Shown in pieces: positions 35,620 through 46,138 of a stretch of DNA of 64,000 nt. Numbering within the stretch: position 1 is the first letter of the stretch; the number at the start of each line of letters is the position of its first letter. The translations under genes and the position numbers were made by a program. Origin of the DNA: Hordeum vulgare subsp. vulgare (taxonomy: Eukaryota > Streptophyta > Magnoliopsida > Poales > Poaceae); the NCBI RefSeq assembly GCF_904849725.1, contig NC_058519.1, positions 359,383,974 through 359,447,973 on the forward strand. The letters are read 5' to 3'. The notes under the pieces were generated by a model. It ran no database searches. It had not been told where the DNA came from and saw only the letters and a program-made list of their open reading frames with translations.

Positions 35620-35633
35620 TTCCATCACTTTTT

Positions 35634-35683
35634 GCCTAGCTAAGGGCGTTAAACAAAAGCGCTTGTTGGGAGGCAACCCAACG
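35634..35683 (+). other. Post-gag hairpin motif in element B
   Basis: GCCTAGCTAAGGGCGTTAAA starts 14 nt after the gag stop and leads to a hairpin GTTGGG (35665-35670) and CCCAAC (35677-35682), a perfect 6-bp stem with loop AGGCAA. The counterpart in A is 13 nt after its stop. Confidence 0.6.
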
Positions 35684-36272
35684 AATCTATCCTTTTTCTT
35701 TCTGTTTTGTGTTTTCCACACTTTCATAGTTCTGTTATAATTGTGTTTTTGTGTTTCATGTTGCTCTTGTGCCAAGCAAAACCGTTATGATTAGTCTTGG
35801 GGATGATCGTTTGGTCATGCTGGAAAAGACAGAAACTTTCTCCTCACAAAAAGAATTTTCGTTTTTTTTATGTAAGAGCTTTTGAGTTGATTCTTTTTGC
35901 TGCTGATTTCTACACAAATTCTTCATACTGTCGTAATTTTTCAGAATGTTTGAAGTACCAGAGGTATAATAAATATACAGATTGCTACAGACTGGTCTGC
36001 TGTTAACAGATTCTGTTTTTGTTGTGTTGGTTGCTTATTTTGATGAAACTATGGATAGTATCGGGGGGTATTAGCCATGAAAGATTGAAAATACAGTAAC
36101 CCAACATCGGCACAAGTAGAATTTAAGTTTTCTACAGCACCTAAGGAAGTGGTGGTTTGCTTTCTCATCCTAATGTTATCACGAGTTTCTGTTTAAGTTT
36201 CGTGTTGTGAAGTTTTCAAGTTTTGGGTGAAGTTCTTATGGACAAAAAGATAAACAGTGGAAAGAGCTCATG

Positions 36273-36354
36273 CTTGGGGATTCCCAAGGCACCCCAAGAG
36301 ATTCAAGGATGCCGTAAAAGCCTAAGCTTGGGGATGCCCCGGGAAGGCATCCCC
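36273..36354 (+). other. Twin PPT-like hairpins in element B
   Basis: First pair: CTTGGGG (36273-36279) and CCCCAAG (36292-36298). Second pair: GGGGATGCC (36330-36338) and GGCATCCCC (36346-36354), a perfect 9-bp stem. TAAGCTTGGGGATGC in the second equals the PPT core at 38295-38309. Confidence 0.6.
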
Positions 36355-36530
36355 TCTCTCGTCTTCAATCCATCGGTAACGTTACGTGGGGCTATATTTT
36401 TATTCACCACAAGTTATGTGTTTTTGCTTGGAGCGTCTTGTATCATAGGAGTCTTTTATTTTTGTTGTGTGACAATCATCCTTGCTGCACACCTAGAGAG
36501 AGAGACATGCACACACTGTGATTTTGTCGA

Positions 36531-36631
36531 GCTTCACTTATATCTTTTGGTAGACAATTCTGCTCACATGTGCTTCACTTATATCTTTTGAGCTGGATAC
36601 TTTTGCTCTATGTGCTTCACTTATATCTTTT
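36531..36631 (+). repeat. 41-bp-period repeat in element B
   Basis: GCTTCACTTATATCTTTT occurs at 36531, 36572 and 36614. Units are about 41 bp apart. Confidence 0.75.
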
Positions 36632-38290
36632 AAAGCACAGCGGTGCATGGCTTGGTATTTGATCTATGCTTTGAAAGTAGTCTCAAAAGGGGTAGTTGTC
36701 CAAAGGGATACGAAAACTTCCACCATCATGTGCATTGAATAGTTAGAGAAGTTTGATTCATCTCAATTAGTTTTGAGTTGTGGTTATGGTAATATTGAAG
36801 TCATGATAGTAAGGTGTTGTGGATCTAGAAATACTTGTGTTGAAGTTAGTGATTCCCGTAGCATGCACGTATGGTGAACCTCTATGTGATGAAATCTGCA
36901 CATGATTAGTCTATTGATTGTCATCTTTTGCGTGGCGGTCGGGATCGCGCGATGGTTTATACCTACCAACCCTTCCCCAAGGAGTATGCGTTGAATGCTT
37001 TGTTTCGATTACTACTAAAACTTTCGCAACAAGTATATGAGTTCTTCATGACTAATGTTGAGTCAATGGTTTAGATGCACTTTCACCTTCCACCATCACT
37101 ATCTTCATAGTGTCGTGCAACTTTTGCTGGTGCACAAAACCCACCATTAGCCTCCCTCAAAACAGCCACCATACCTACCTACTATGGCTTTTTCAAAGTC
37201 ATTCCGAGATATATTGCCATGCAACTACCACCATGACAAGTGCCACCACGTATGCATTGCGATTGCATGATCATAAGATAGCTAGCATGATGTTTCCATT
37301 GTTGTCTATGCCATGCTAGATCATTTCCACGGTACACTACCGAAGGCATTCCATATAGAGTCATAGTTGCTCTAAGTTTTGAGTTGAAAGTGTGATGATC
37401 ATCATTAATGGAGCATTGTCCCATGTGAGGAAATAAAAGAGGCCAAAGAAGCCCACCAAAAAAATAAAAAAAATAAAAAGAGGCCAAAGAGCCCACAAAA
37501 AAAATAAAAAAATGAGAGAAAAAGAGAGAAGGGACAATGCTACCACTTTTTCCACACTTGTGCATATTAAGCACCATGATCTTCATGATTGAGAGTCTCT
37601 CGTTTTGTCACCACCATATAGCTAGTGGGAAATTTTCATTATATAACTTGGCTTGTGTATTCCAATGATAGGCTTCCTCAAAATTGCCTTAGGTCTTTGT
37701 GAGGAAGCAAGTTGGATGCACACCCACTAGTTTTCTTTAAGAGCTTTCACATACTCGTAGCTCTAGTGCATTATTTGTATGGCAATCCCTACTCATTCAC
37801 ATTGATATCTATTGATGAGCATCTCCACAGCTCATTGATATGCCTAGTTAATGTGACTATCTTCTCCTTTTTTGTCTTGCATCCTCCACCACATTCCACA
37901 CCATCTATAGTACTATAACCATGGCTCACGCTCATGTATTGCGTGAGAGTTGAAAAGGTTTGAGAAAGTAAAGGTGTGAAACAATTACTTGGCCAATACC
38001 GGGGTTGTGCATGATTTAAATTCGTTGTATAATGGTGATAGAGCATAGCCAGACTATATGCTTTTGAAGGGATAACTTTCTTTTGGCCTTGTTATTTTGA
38101 AAGTTCACGATTACCTTGCTAGTTTTCTTGAATTATTATTGTTTCCACGTCAATAACAAACTATTGTTTTGGATCTAATGGATCTGAACATTCACGTCAC
38201 ATAAGAGGAGTTACAAAGGACATCTATGCTAGGTAGCATGAAAGCATCAAAAATTCATTCTTTATCACTTCCCTACTCGAGGACGAGCAG

Positions 38291-38310
38291 GAGTTAAGCT
38301 TGGGGATGCT
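38291..38310 (+). other. Polypurine tract of element B
   Basis: GAGTTAAGCTTGGGGATGCT directly precedes the 3' LTR start TGATATAT at 38311. Confidence 0.8.
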
Positions 38311-39928
38311 TGATATATCTCAAACATATCTATAATTCTGATGGTTTCACGCTGTTATCTTGTCATCTTTGGATGTATTATGTACCTTTTATATCTTTTT
38401 TGGGACTAACTTATTAATTCAGTGCCAAGTGCCAGTTCCTGTTTTTTCTGTGTTTTTGGCTCTTTTCAGATCTGATTTTGGAACGGAGTCCAAATGGAAT
38501 AAAAACCCCGAAATGATTTTTTCCCGAACGGAAGAGGATCAGGGGGCCTCTGGGCCAAGCCAGGTGGGCTCCAGGGAGCCCACAAGCTCCCACTCTGCCA
38601 CCAGGGGGAGGCGGCGGTGGCAGGGCTTGTGGCCTCCCTGGCCACCCCCTGACCAAGATCTTTGGCCTATATATTCCCTAAAATACAGCAAAAAATCAGG
38701 GGAGCCTCTAAAATACTTTTCCGCCGCTGCAAACTTCCGTTTCCGTGATATCTCATCTGGAGACCCTTCCCGGCGCCCTGTCGGAGGGGACTTTGGAGTT
38801 GGAGTACTTCATCATCATCATCATCGCCCCTCCAATGACTCGTGAGTAGTTCACTTCGGACCTACGGGTCCGTAGTTAGTAGTTAGATGGCTTCTTCTCT
38901 CTCTTGGATCTTCAATACAAAGTTCTCCATGATCTTCATGGAGATCTATCCGATGTAATCTTCTTTGGCGGTGTGTTTGTCGAGATCCGCTGAATTGTGG
39001 ATTTGTGATCAGATTATCTATGATATATATTTGAGTCTTTGCTGATTTCTTATATGCATGATTTGATATCGTTGTAAGTTTCTCCGAGTCTTGGGTTTTG
39101 TTTGGCCAACTAGATCTATGATTCTTGCAATGGGAGAAGTGCTTGGTTTTGGGTTCTACCATGTGGTGACCTTTCCCAGTGATAGTAGGGGCAGCAAGGC
39201 ACACATTAAGTAGTTGCCATCAAGGGTAAAAAGATGGCATCTATCGTTGATATGAGATTGTCCATCTACATCATGTCATCTTGCTTAAGGCGTTACTCTG
39301 TTCTTTTGGACTTAATACACTAGATGCATGCTGGATAGTGGTCGATGTGTGGAGTAATAGTAGTAGATGCAGAAAGTATCGGTCTACTTGTTTTGGACGT
39401 GATGCCTATAGATATAATAATTGCCATAGATATCGTCACGACTTTGCGCGGTTCTATCAATTGCTCGACAATAATTTGTTCACCCACCATCTCCTTGCTT
39501 TCATGAGAGAAGCCACTAGTAAACACTACGGCCCCCGAGTCTATTTACATACATCGTTTACACCTCCACTTTTACTTTGCTTTGTTACTTTGTTGCTTTC
39601 AGTTCTCACTTGGCGAACAATCTATAAGGGATTGACAACCCCTTCATAGCGTTGGGAGCAAGCTTTTTGTGTTTGTGCAGGATCTTGTGATACTCCTCCA
39701 CTGGATTGATACCTTGGTTCTCAAACTGTAGGAAATACTTACCACCGCTATGCTACATCACCCTTTCCGCTTCGAGGGAACACCAATGCAAGGCTCCAAG
39801 GCCACGGGGGAAATCCTTTGCATATTTGCCTAGGAAGTCCCTTAAGGCGTAGCCGCAGCAGAAGGATTCCTGGTGCCGTCGTCACGACTATTCCTGGCGC
39901 CGTTGCTAGCGAAGCACAGCTGACATCA
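38311..39928 (+). repeat. 3' LTR of element B
   Basis: 1618 bp, begins TGATATATCTC and ends CTGACATCA, followed by the GGTCG duplication. Its own hairpin arms lie at 38571-38587 and 38625-38641, with TATATATT at 38668-38675. Confidence 0.92.
38571..38675 (+). promoter_or_regulatory. Hairpin plus TATA module in 3' LTR of B
   Basis: Same arms as in the 5' LTR (one mismatch in 17) although the loop sequence between them has changed. Spacing to the TATA box is 26 nt, as in the 5' copy. Confidence 0.65.
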
Positions 39929-40669
39929 GGTCGCCAAGCCTGTAGGACCACATTGGAGTGTCCCACCGCTAGAAGGGAATGATTCAGCGGTGGAGCACGA
40001 CCTGAACCATGTCGGCCAACTCGATATTCGCCTCTACCATCTGCATGATGCGCTTCTGCAGCACGTTCACCTCCAAGGATGATCCCCAGTCAAGGCCTCT
40101 TCTGACCCACGAGGTTAGCCTCTCGGGGGGTTCGGATCTGAACTCGGCCAGTGCCGACCAGTTTGCTTCCCAAGGCTGAGTGATGTAAAACCACTCCTTT
40201 TGGCAGGCTTCGATGGTGTCGATGAAAGTGCCCTTCGGCCATTCAACCCGGGGGAGTTTGCTGATCACGGCTCGGCCACAGTCAGCGTGTTGGCGGCGGA
40301 CTAACTTCGGTTTGATGTTAAAAGTCTTGAGCCATAAGCTGAAGTGTATATGAACCCGCAGGAAGGCCTCACAAGGGGTGATGAATGCACAGATGTGCAT
40401 GAATGAGTTCGGGGGGAGATCACGAAAATCTAACCCATAGTAGAACATCATGCCCCTCACGAAGGGGTGGAGCGGGAAGCCTAGTCCCTGTATGAAGTGG
40501 GGGATGAACACCACCCTTTCGCCCGACCTTGGTGTAGGCACCATATGGCCTTCCTCCGGAGCACGATGGGCAATGTCCGGCGAAAGATAGGTGGCGTCCT
40601 TCAGCTCTCGGGTATCCTGGTCGGAGATGCATGAGACCCCCACTTGTCGTGGGAGCCTGAGCCGGTCAT
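39929..40669 (-). pseudogene. Antisense extra ORF of H1, N-terminal part (Transposase_28-like)
   Basis: The minus strand starts at 40669 (MTGSGSHDKW), shifts frame after about 10 codons, then reads DATYLSPDIAHRAPEEG, GERVVFIPHFIQGLGFPLHP, FVRGMMFYYGLDFRDLPPNS, EAFLRVHIHFSLWLKTFNIK and RRQHADCGRAVISKLPRVEW, with a stop at 39984. This conserved block is the plant domain called Transposase_28 ('putative gypsy type transposon'), known from antisense ORFs of Tat-lineage elements; its biochemical role is not established. Past the stop the same reading (TPMWSYRLGDP) runs into the B insertion site. Confidence 0.7.
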
Positions 40670-41203
40670 GGTTGAGCTTGGGGAAGGGAAACTGTGAGAG
40701 GAATGAAAATAAGATGGATATGGGAGCTTGGACCTAGGAAGAAAGGGGGTCGAGTGTGGAATGATTGGGGTGGCTTTGAGGATCTTTTTCCCATTTATGG
40801 GGGGGGGGGGGGCAGGCCAAGGGTTCATGTGTATTGCATCATAGAACCTTCGACGTCCCAAATTGACGGCATCGATGAACGCACGCTGGATTACCCAGGC
40901 CGTTACTCATATCCCCTAAAACGCGCGGCACGATCCCCTCATTGAAAGGATGTGCCCGCGAGAAAGTAGCCTCGAACTAAGAACCGAGTTTTTGTCATTA
41001 CTGACTATCGCGATCTGAGGAACTGTTCACACCCGGGCTCTTATGCCTTCTGATTAAGCAGTGCGTGTGGCACGACATCACCAAATGACCAAGTTTAAGC
41101 CAGCCGAACATGAAGGGAACTCGCATCGCAAGCCGATTACTCTGGATGCAAGGAGCTGCCTAAGACCATATACATCGGTGTTGGATGCCAGTTTGGGGGC
41201 TAC
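40670..41203 (+). mobile_element. H1 region between antisense ORF and 3' LTR
   Basis: Non-coding on both strands. It has a run of about 14 G at 40799-40812, and ends in the PPT GTTTGGGGGCTAC at 41191-41203. Antisense transcripts of the extra ORF would begin in or near here. Confidence 0.6.
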
Positions 41204-41667
41204 TGAGGGAGTCCGAGACTAAGGGGTCCTCGTATGGTCGGCCTGTTTCTTAGAGCCAACCTAATGGGATGCATTGTCAAAGACCGGAATGCATGGCGAC
41301 CTTGTGTTCAAGAAGGAAAGCTCCGAAGACTGGTGTGTCATCCAATTTGAGTATGCCAGATCGACGTATCTATCCCCGGTTGGAGGTTGGTGGTATGTAA
41401 CACGAGGAACCCCTCGTGTCTATAAAAACCAGAGGGTTCCATCCGCATAGGCAGGTTGACTCATCAAGGGTTTTAGCTCATACGATCTCGAGGTAGATCA
41501 ACTCTGTAATCCTGATACCCATCAATCTAATCAAGCACGACGTATGGTTTTACCTCCTCAAGAGGGCCCAAACCTGGGTAAACACTGTCTCCGTTGTCCC
41601 CTGCAACCGATCGACCCAAGGTCCACTGTCCGGGACCCCTACCCGAGATCCGCCGGTTTTGACACCG
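41204..41667 (+). repeat. 3' LTR of gypsy element H1
   Basis: The 464-bp LTR begins TGAGGGAGTCCGAGAC right after a PPT and ends near TTTTGACACCGAG. It contains a TATA box, the GGTTTTACCTCC block, and GGGCCCAAACCTGGGTAAAC. H2 has the same LTR at 45690-46138. The expected CA end is changed, and an inverted copy of the LTR end follows at 41690. Confidence 0.75.
41400..41428 (+). promoter_or_regulatory. Hairpin next to TATA box in LTR of H1
   Basis: ACACGAGG (41400-41407) and CCTCGTGT (41412-41419) form a perfect 8-bp stem with loop AACC, directly before TATAAAAA (41421-41428). In H2 the arms GGGATCCTGGT and ACCAGGGACCC instead flank the TATA box. Confidence 0.55.
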
Positions 41668-41725
41668 AGAGCCATCTCGGTTGTAATTCTCAAAACCGAC
41701 AGATCTCGGGTGCCCGACTACACCT
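41640..41725. repeat. Inverted repeat at the H1/H2 junction
   Basis: ACCCGAGATCCGCCGGTTTT near 41641 is followed in inverse by AAAACCGACAGATCTCGGGT near 41693. A smaller perfect hairpin, CCGAGA/TCTCGG, lies between them (41665-41680). So the LTR end has been duplicated in inverted orientation at the boundary. Confidence 0.6.
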
Positions 41726-41985
41726 ATCTCAAGCTGAAGATGCCCAGACCCCGATGAGTCATCATCGTCAATGACAACACAGAACGATCTCTCCGGACCG
41801 AAGAACACTACGCGGCCTTGGCAACGGAAGGCGAGCACGAGGTGAACTATCAAGTCACAAGTCAGTCAAGCCGTGACAAGCAGGTAAGCGATCCCGAGGT
41901 CAATCAGGTCCCCCGGAGAAATCCTCGGCCCCGAACACATAAGGGCACCCCTCCCACAGCACCCCCCGAGCACCTTTAAGGTATG
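41726..41985 (+). pseudogene. Protease tail fragment of element H2
   Basis: The frame reads YLKLKMPRPR, stop, VIIVNDNTERSLRTEEHYAA and LATE, as in H1 at 20985-21100. An in-frame stop interrupts it. The element begins here, so most of gag and protease is missing, and again no RT follows. Confidence 0.6.
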
Positions 41986-43121
41986 TCTCTCGTGTACACA
42001 ATTTTCGTTCTCCTCGTAATATGGGATGTTGTGGGAGATCCGAACAAGCACCATATGCTCGGCTAGACCAAACTATGGTGCCAAATTCCTCCTTGATACA
42101 CAGGGCATACCGTAAAGACCCTCCCAAGCATCAAGCTATATTTCATCGACAGCTTCTCATGGCTCTTTCGTTGAAAGTCTGTCTGCCATCTGCAACAACC
42201 TTTTAAGGAAAAAAAACCTTAATGTTTCGAGGTAATGCAGCCAAAAGCCAGGTGTACGGCAAGTCACTCATAAAAAGGCTATAGGGGAGGCGTTTCTTAG
42301 TTTTGATAGTTTCCTGTACAAAGTGTCACTCGGGCCGAGAATTGTAAAAATTCTTTTCCAATATCTGTCAGAAATGCTATTCTTTGAACGTACTTATTTT
42401 TACTCATTTTTTTCCGCTGCATGGCATGACAGGACAAACTCATTTTTGATTCCTAAAACAAAACTAAAAAAAAGAAGGTGCGCACAGCTACTAACCGGGG
42501 GCTAGGATACACTGACCGCCTCGAGCACCTCATCGTCACTCTTATACATGTGTTCAGTCTCTCAGGATTTCGTATTATATGCATCAGTTCCGAATTATGT
42601 GCTTACCCCCTTACATTCCGCTAGTTCCGCTAAAGGGGTAAAGGGAGAACCACTCCGATTGTATTCCCAGCTTCCCTGGTCTTGAAATACCTCAGTGGAG
42701 AAAGCCGATAACTGACACTCATAATAAGAAAGAACTAGTCTGCAACCCGAGATTATTTGTATAGTCGATAGATGCAATCCCCGCGTTAGTCATTCCAATC
42801 TTCTGTTTTTCCGACTACCATAACAAGAGTTGGGGCTTGTCATTAGCCCCCGCATTATAACATTCCTAAGGCTAAGTGAAAGCGATAAAGTCTCATAGTC
42901 CGATTGCCTCGTTTCCATTCTACAGTACCACTTTCGGGCACCGACTAAATTGGCTAAGGGATGTGTACCTATGATGAAACATCTCAAGTAGTATCTACGT
43001 GGGGGCTAAAGTAGACGACTGGAAACTTTCAGGTTAAAACAGCCGCAACAAGAATCAAAATAATATAAAACATAATTAACATACGACATATACTACTTCA
43101 AGCAGATTGTTCTTAGTTACA
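41986..43121 (+). mobile_element. H2 spacer between protease tail and antisense ORF
   Basis: Non-coding stretch collinear with H1 25207-26431. No RT or integrase motif seen. Several short frames on both strands are not credible. Confidence 0.6.
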
Positions 43122-45161
43122 TCAAACATAAATATATTCTAATACCACATACTTGGAGCACTGTGATTCAATCTCCCGAGCACCCTCCATGGCAGAAGTG
43201 AAGTACAGCTCGGGGCGCGTGTGCTCCTTTCCGACGAGCAGTGGATCAGTGGCCATCTTCAGTGGCCTCATCCCTCGGCAGTGCACCATCGTCCGTGCAA
43301 AGGCCATCTGAGCCCCCTCTATACATGATGAGCACTACATGGCTTCAATCCGCGGTGAGGCTTCGATTAGCTTCTGCACCAAGGCAAAGTAGCTACACGG
43401 CAAGGGCTCGGTAGGCCATAGCCAAACACACAGGTCTTTCATAGCTGGCTCGGCCATCCTGTGTAATTCAAGGAGCTGCTTCATCTAGTAGCTCACACTA
43501 GGGTTGGCCTCAAGGGCCTCAAATTACACCAATAAAAGCCGTTCCTCGACATCACCGTCATGAGCAGCAAAGTACTTGGCTGCGTTTGTAGCACTCTATG
43601 GGAGGTTGGCGAAGGCGCTTGCGGAACGCCATTTCTGCGTAAGAAAGGCAAATTGGTTCCCACCAAAGGCACACTGCAGTAAGTATGGCTTACCGGTTGC
43701 CATAAACTTGACATGGTACACTTCTTCTTCAAAGAGCAACAAAATTATATGCCGAAAAATTAGTATAGGATTCGGTATAAATTCACTGAGTAAAGTCATC
43801 AGAGCTTGTACCTTTCGGCCAGGGGTTTGACCCTGGGGGCTAGGCAGGGAACCATCTCGAACTCCCAGATCTCGTCATTAGAATCTGGACAGACGCCAAG
43901 AGAAGCGGCCTTGCCTTTACAGGGCCTCTTCAGGGCCCTAGGAGGCAGGGATTATTTCTCCGCCTCTTGTGGCACTCTCTTCTTGGACTGGGAGGAGTCC
44001 ATATCATCCTCCTCTTGTGCCTCCTCCACCTCGCGGGTAGAGGAAACACGTGCGTCCTCGGACTTAGTGTCCGGGGACCCCTAAAACGGAGATCTTCGCG
44101 GGTCTCCTTCTTCTCCGGCCTCAATTCTTTGCACGGATTCGGAACCAACATTGCGGCCAGCAGTTCTGACCTTGGCTCTTGAGGTAGGGGAGCACGTTCG
44201 TCGATGTTCTTGGCCATGGCCAACCACTCCTGTCAAAACAATTTGGGGGAGAGGTGAGATCTCTATAAAGGAGATCGGAACTTCGGGACGGGAATAATAT
44301 TCGGACATACCTCGACTGGAGGAGTCTTGTCGTCCAGGCCTCTGTCTTCGTCCTCGGCTAGCCACACTTGTTGCGGCTTGAACAAATCCCTCCATATGTC
44401 CTCGTGGGTCGTACGAAAGAACTCCTTTATGACCTTGGGTTCATCGGGCTTGTAAACCCACATCGGATTCATCAGATGCTGACACGGTAGGATGCGCCAA
44501 TGTAGAGCGACTTGGATCACATCGATCAATTCGATGTTTGCATCCACCATTTTTGCATCATCTTCACGTCCCTGTCAAACACCCAACCCATGTTTTTCTT
44601 GACCCAGGAGGTTAGCCTCTTTGGAGGGTCGGACTTGAAATCGGCAGGCGCCGCCCAGTTCGCCTCCCATGGTTCGGTGATGTAGAACCACTCCTTTTGC
44701 CAACCCTTGATAGTATCTATCAAGGTGCTCTCTGGCCATATCACCTTGCACAGCTTGCTTATCACCTCCCCGCCACAATCAGCATGCTGGCGCCTCACGG
44801 ACTTTGGCTTGACGTTCAACGTCTTAAGATAGAGCCTGAAATGCGGGTGAACCCGCAAGAATGTTTCACACACAATGATGAAGGAGGTAATGTGCATAAT
44901 GGATTTGGGAGGGAGATCATGGAAATCCAACATGTAATAGAACATAAGGCTCCTGACGAAAGGGTGAAAGGGAAAGCCTAGACCCCGGAGGAAATGGGGA
45001 ATGAACACTACCCGCTCACCAGGCGTTGGAGTCCGGATCACCTCGCCTGCCTTCGCTGCCAGATGGGCAATGTAAGAGGAAAGGTATCCGAAGCGCTTCA
45101 GCTCCTGGATGTCAGTGTCAGATATGGTCGAAACCTCCCACGTGCCATGAGAGCCAGTCAT
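43122..45161 (-). pseudogene. Antisense extra ORF of H2 (Transposase_28-like)
   Basis: The best copy of this ORF in the window. The start is probably 45161 (MTGSHGTWEVSTISDTD); the frame stays open upstream to 45509. It encodes GERVVFIPHFLRGLGFPFHP, RSLMFYYMLDFHDLPPKSIM, RRQHADCGGEVISKLCKVIW and KEWFYITEPWEANWAAPADF, and the first frame ends at 44526. It continues frameshifted at 44550-44263 (LPCQHLMNPMWVYKPDEPKV), then an acidic/basic region (44220-43850), YLLQCAFGGNQFAFLTQKW (about 43690), and a C-terminus GAREIESQCSKYVVLEY at 43122. The coiled coil present in H1 is missing. The gap near 44262-44223 could be an intron. Confidence 0.65.
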
Positions 45162-45689
45162 GGTGTGGGCTCTAAGACTGCGATGGAAAAAGAGAGTGGA
45201 ACAAGGATTGGATCTGGGCGCTCGAGCTTGGAGGAGGTAAAAGAGAAGCCGAGGATGTACGTGGTAGAAAAATTTAGATCTTTGTTCCTTTTTATAAGGG
45301 ACTGTAATACCAAGGGTCCCTTTTATTGCGTCGGTTGCTCTGGCACCCACCTTCCAAAAATTATCGAGCCGTTGTGCGCGTTTGTAAGCCTGTGCAATTA
45401 TTCGTATCCTAGTAAATGTGGAGGGACGATCTCCTCGAGACGACGTGTCCCTTGAAACATGGCCCCTAGCTATAGTTCGAGGCGACCTTTCGTCAGGAAA
45501 GCCTGCCAATTGAGGGGCTATTCAAACATGAGCGTTTGCCTATGTTAAAAAAGATGCTAGTTTGAAAAATGTGCAGGTTACTACAGCAATCAAATCAGTG
45601 TCGGTCGAGCATGGCTGGAACTCACCTTGCAAGACGATTAATATTGATGTGAGGGGCAGCCGAAGACTAAACACACCGACGTTGAAGGC
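45162..45689 (+). mobile_element. H2 region between antisense ORF and 3' LTR
   Basis: Mostly non-coding. On the minus strand the extra-ORF frame could extend to 45509, but no homology to H1 supports this. The PPT equivalent near 45680 is damaged. Confidence 0.5.
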
Positions 45690-46138
45690 TAGTTCGGGAT
45701 TCTGGGGTCCTCGGGTGGCCGATTAGTCAATACTGGGTGAGCCCATTGGGCCGCGCTAAAGAAGACCGGGCCTGATGACGACCTCTACTCTAGAAGGAAT
45801 ATCCCAAAGATGAGCATGAACTTCAAGCTTAGGAAGAATAGTCGGTTCATCTATCCCCAATTATAGACGGCAACTTTTAAACCCAAGGGATCCTGGTGTC
45901 TATATAAACCAGGGACCCTTATCCGAGTGGAGGAGGATGAATCATCTAGGGTTTAGCATATACGATCTTGAGGTAGATCTACTCTGTAATCATCTTCATC
46001 AATACAATCAAGTAGGACGTATGGTATTACCTCCATAGGAGGGCCCGAAGCTGTCTCCCCCCTCTTCCTACAACCCATGGATCCAAGGTCCATAGTTCGG
46101 GACCCCCTACCCAAGATCTGCCGATTTTGACACTGACA
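45690..46138 (+). repeat. 3' LTR of element H2
   Basis: About 449 bp; matches the H1 LTR through GGGTCCTCGGGTGGCCG, GTGTCTATATAAACCAGG (TATA), GTAGATCTACTCTGTAATC and CCCAAGATCTGCCGATTTTG, ending GACACTGACA. The first bases are disturbed (expected TGAGGGAGT). Confidence 0.65.

Larger units (their letters stand above)
35684..38294 (+). mobile_element. 3' non-coding region of element B
   Basis: The 2.6 kb between the post-gag hairpin and the PPT has no credible ORF. It is collinear with Z and A, which shows the region is an inherited part of the family rather than random filler. It includes twin hairpins (36273-36354), a 41-bp-period repeat (36531-36631), and A-rich runs at 37455-37510 that create false frames. 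Confidence 0.75.
33100..39928 (+). mobile_element. Element B: complete non-autonomous Athila-like retrotransposon
   Basis: 6829 bp with two LTRs of exactly 1618 bp, a PBS, one intact gag-derived ORF, a 2.7-kb non-coding tail, and a PPT. Flanked by perfect GGTCG duplications (33095-33099 and 39929-39933). No protease, RT, RNase H or integrase. By eye the LTRs differ at roughly 5% of positions, so the insertion is not recent but is the best-preserved in the window. It lies within the antisense ORF of H1. Movement must have used enzymes supplied by an autonomous Athila relative. Confidence 0.92.

Noticed and set aside
37182..37586. 134-aa minus-strand ORF, Phe/Leu-rich
   Set aside because: Created by A-rich runs in the B tail (37455-37510) read in reverse; the same occurs in Z at 1119-1307.
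39320..39526. ORFs within both LTRs of B, such as 33641-33994 and 38851-39204 on the minus strand (117 aa each)
   Set aside because: Duplicated because the LTR is duplicated; no domain, so coding is not supported.
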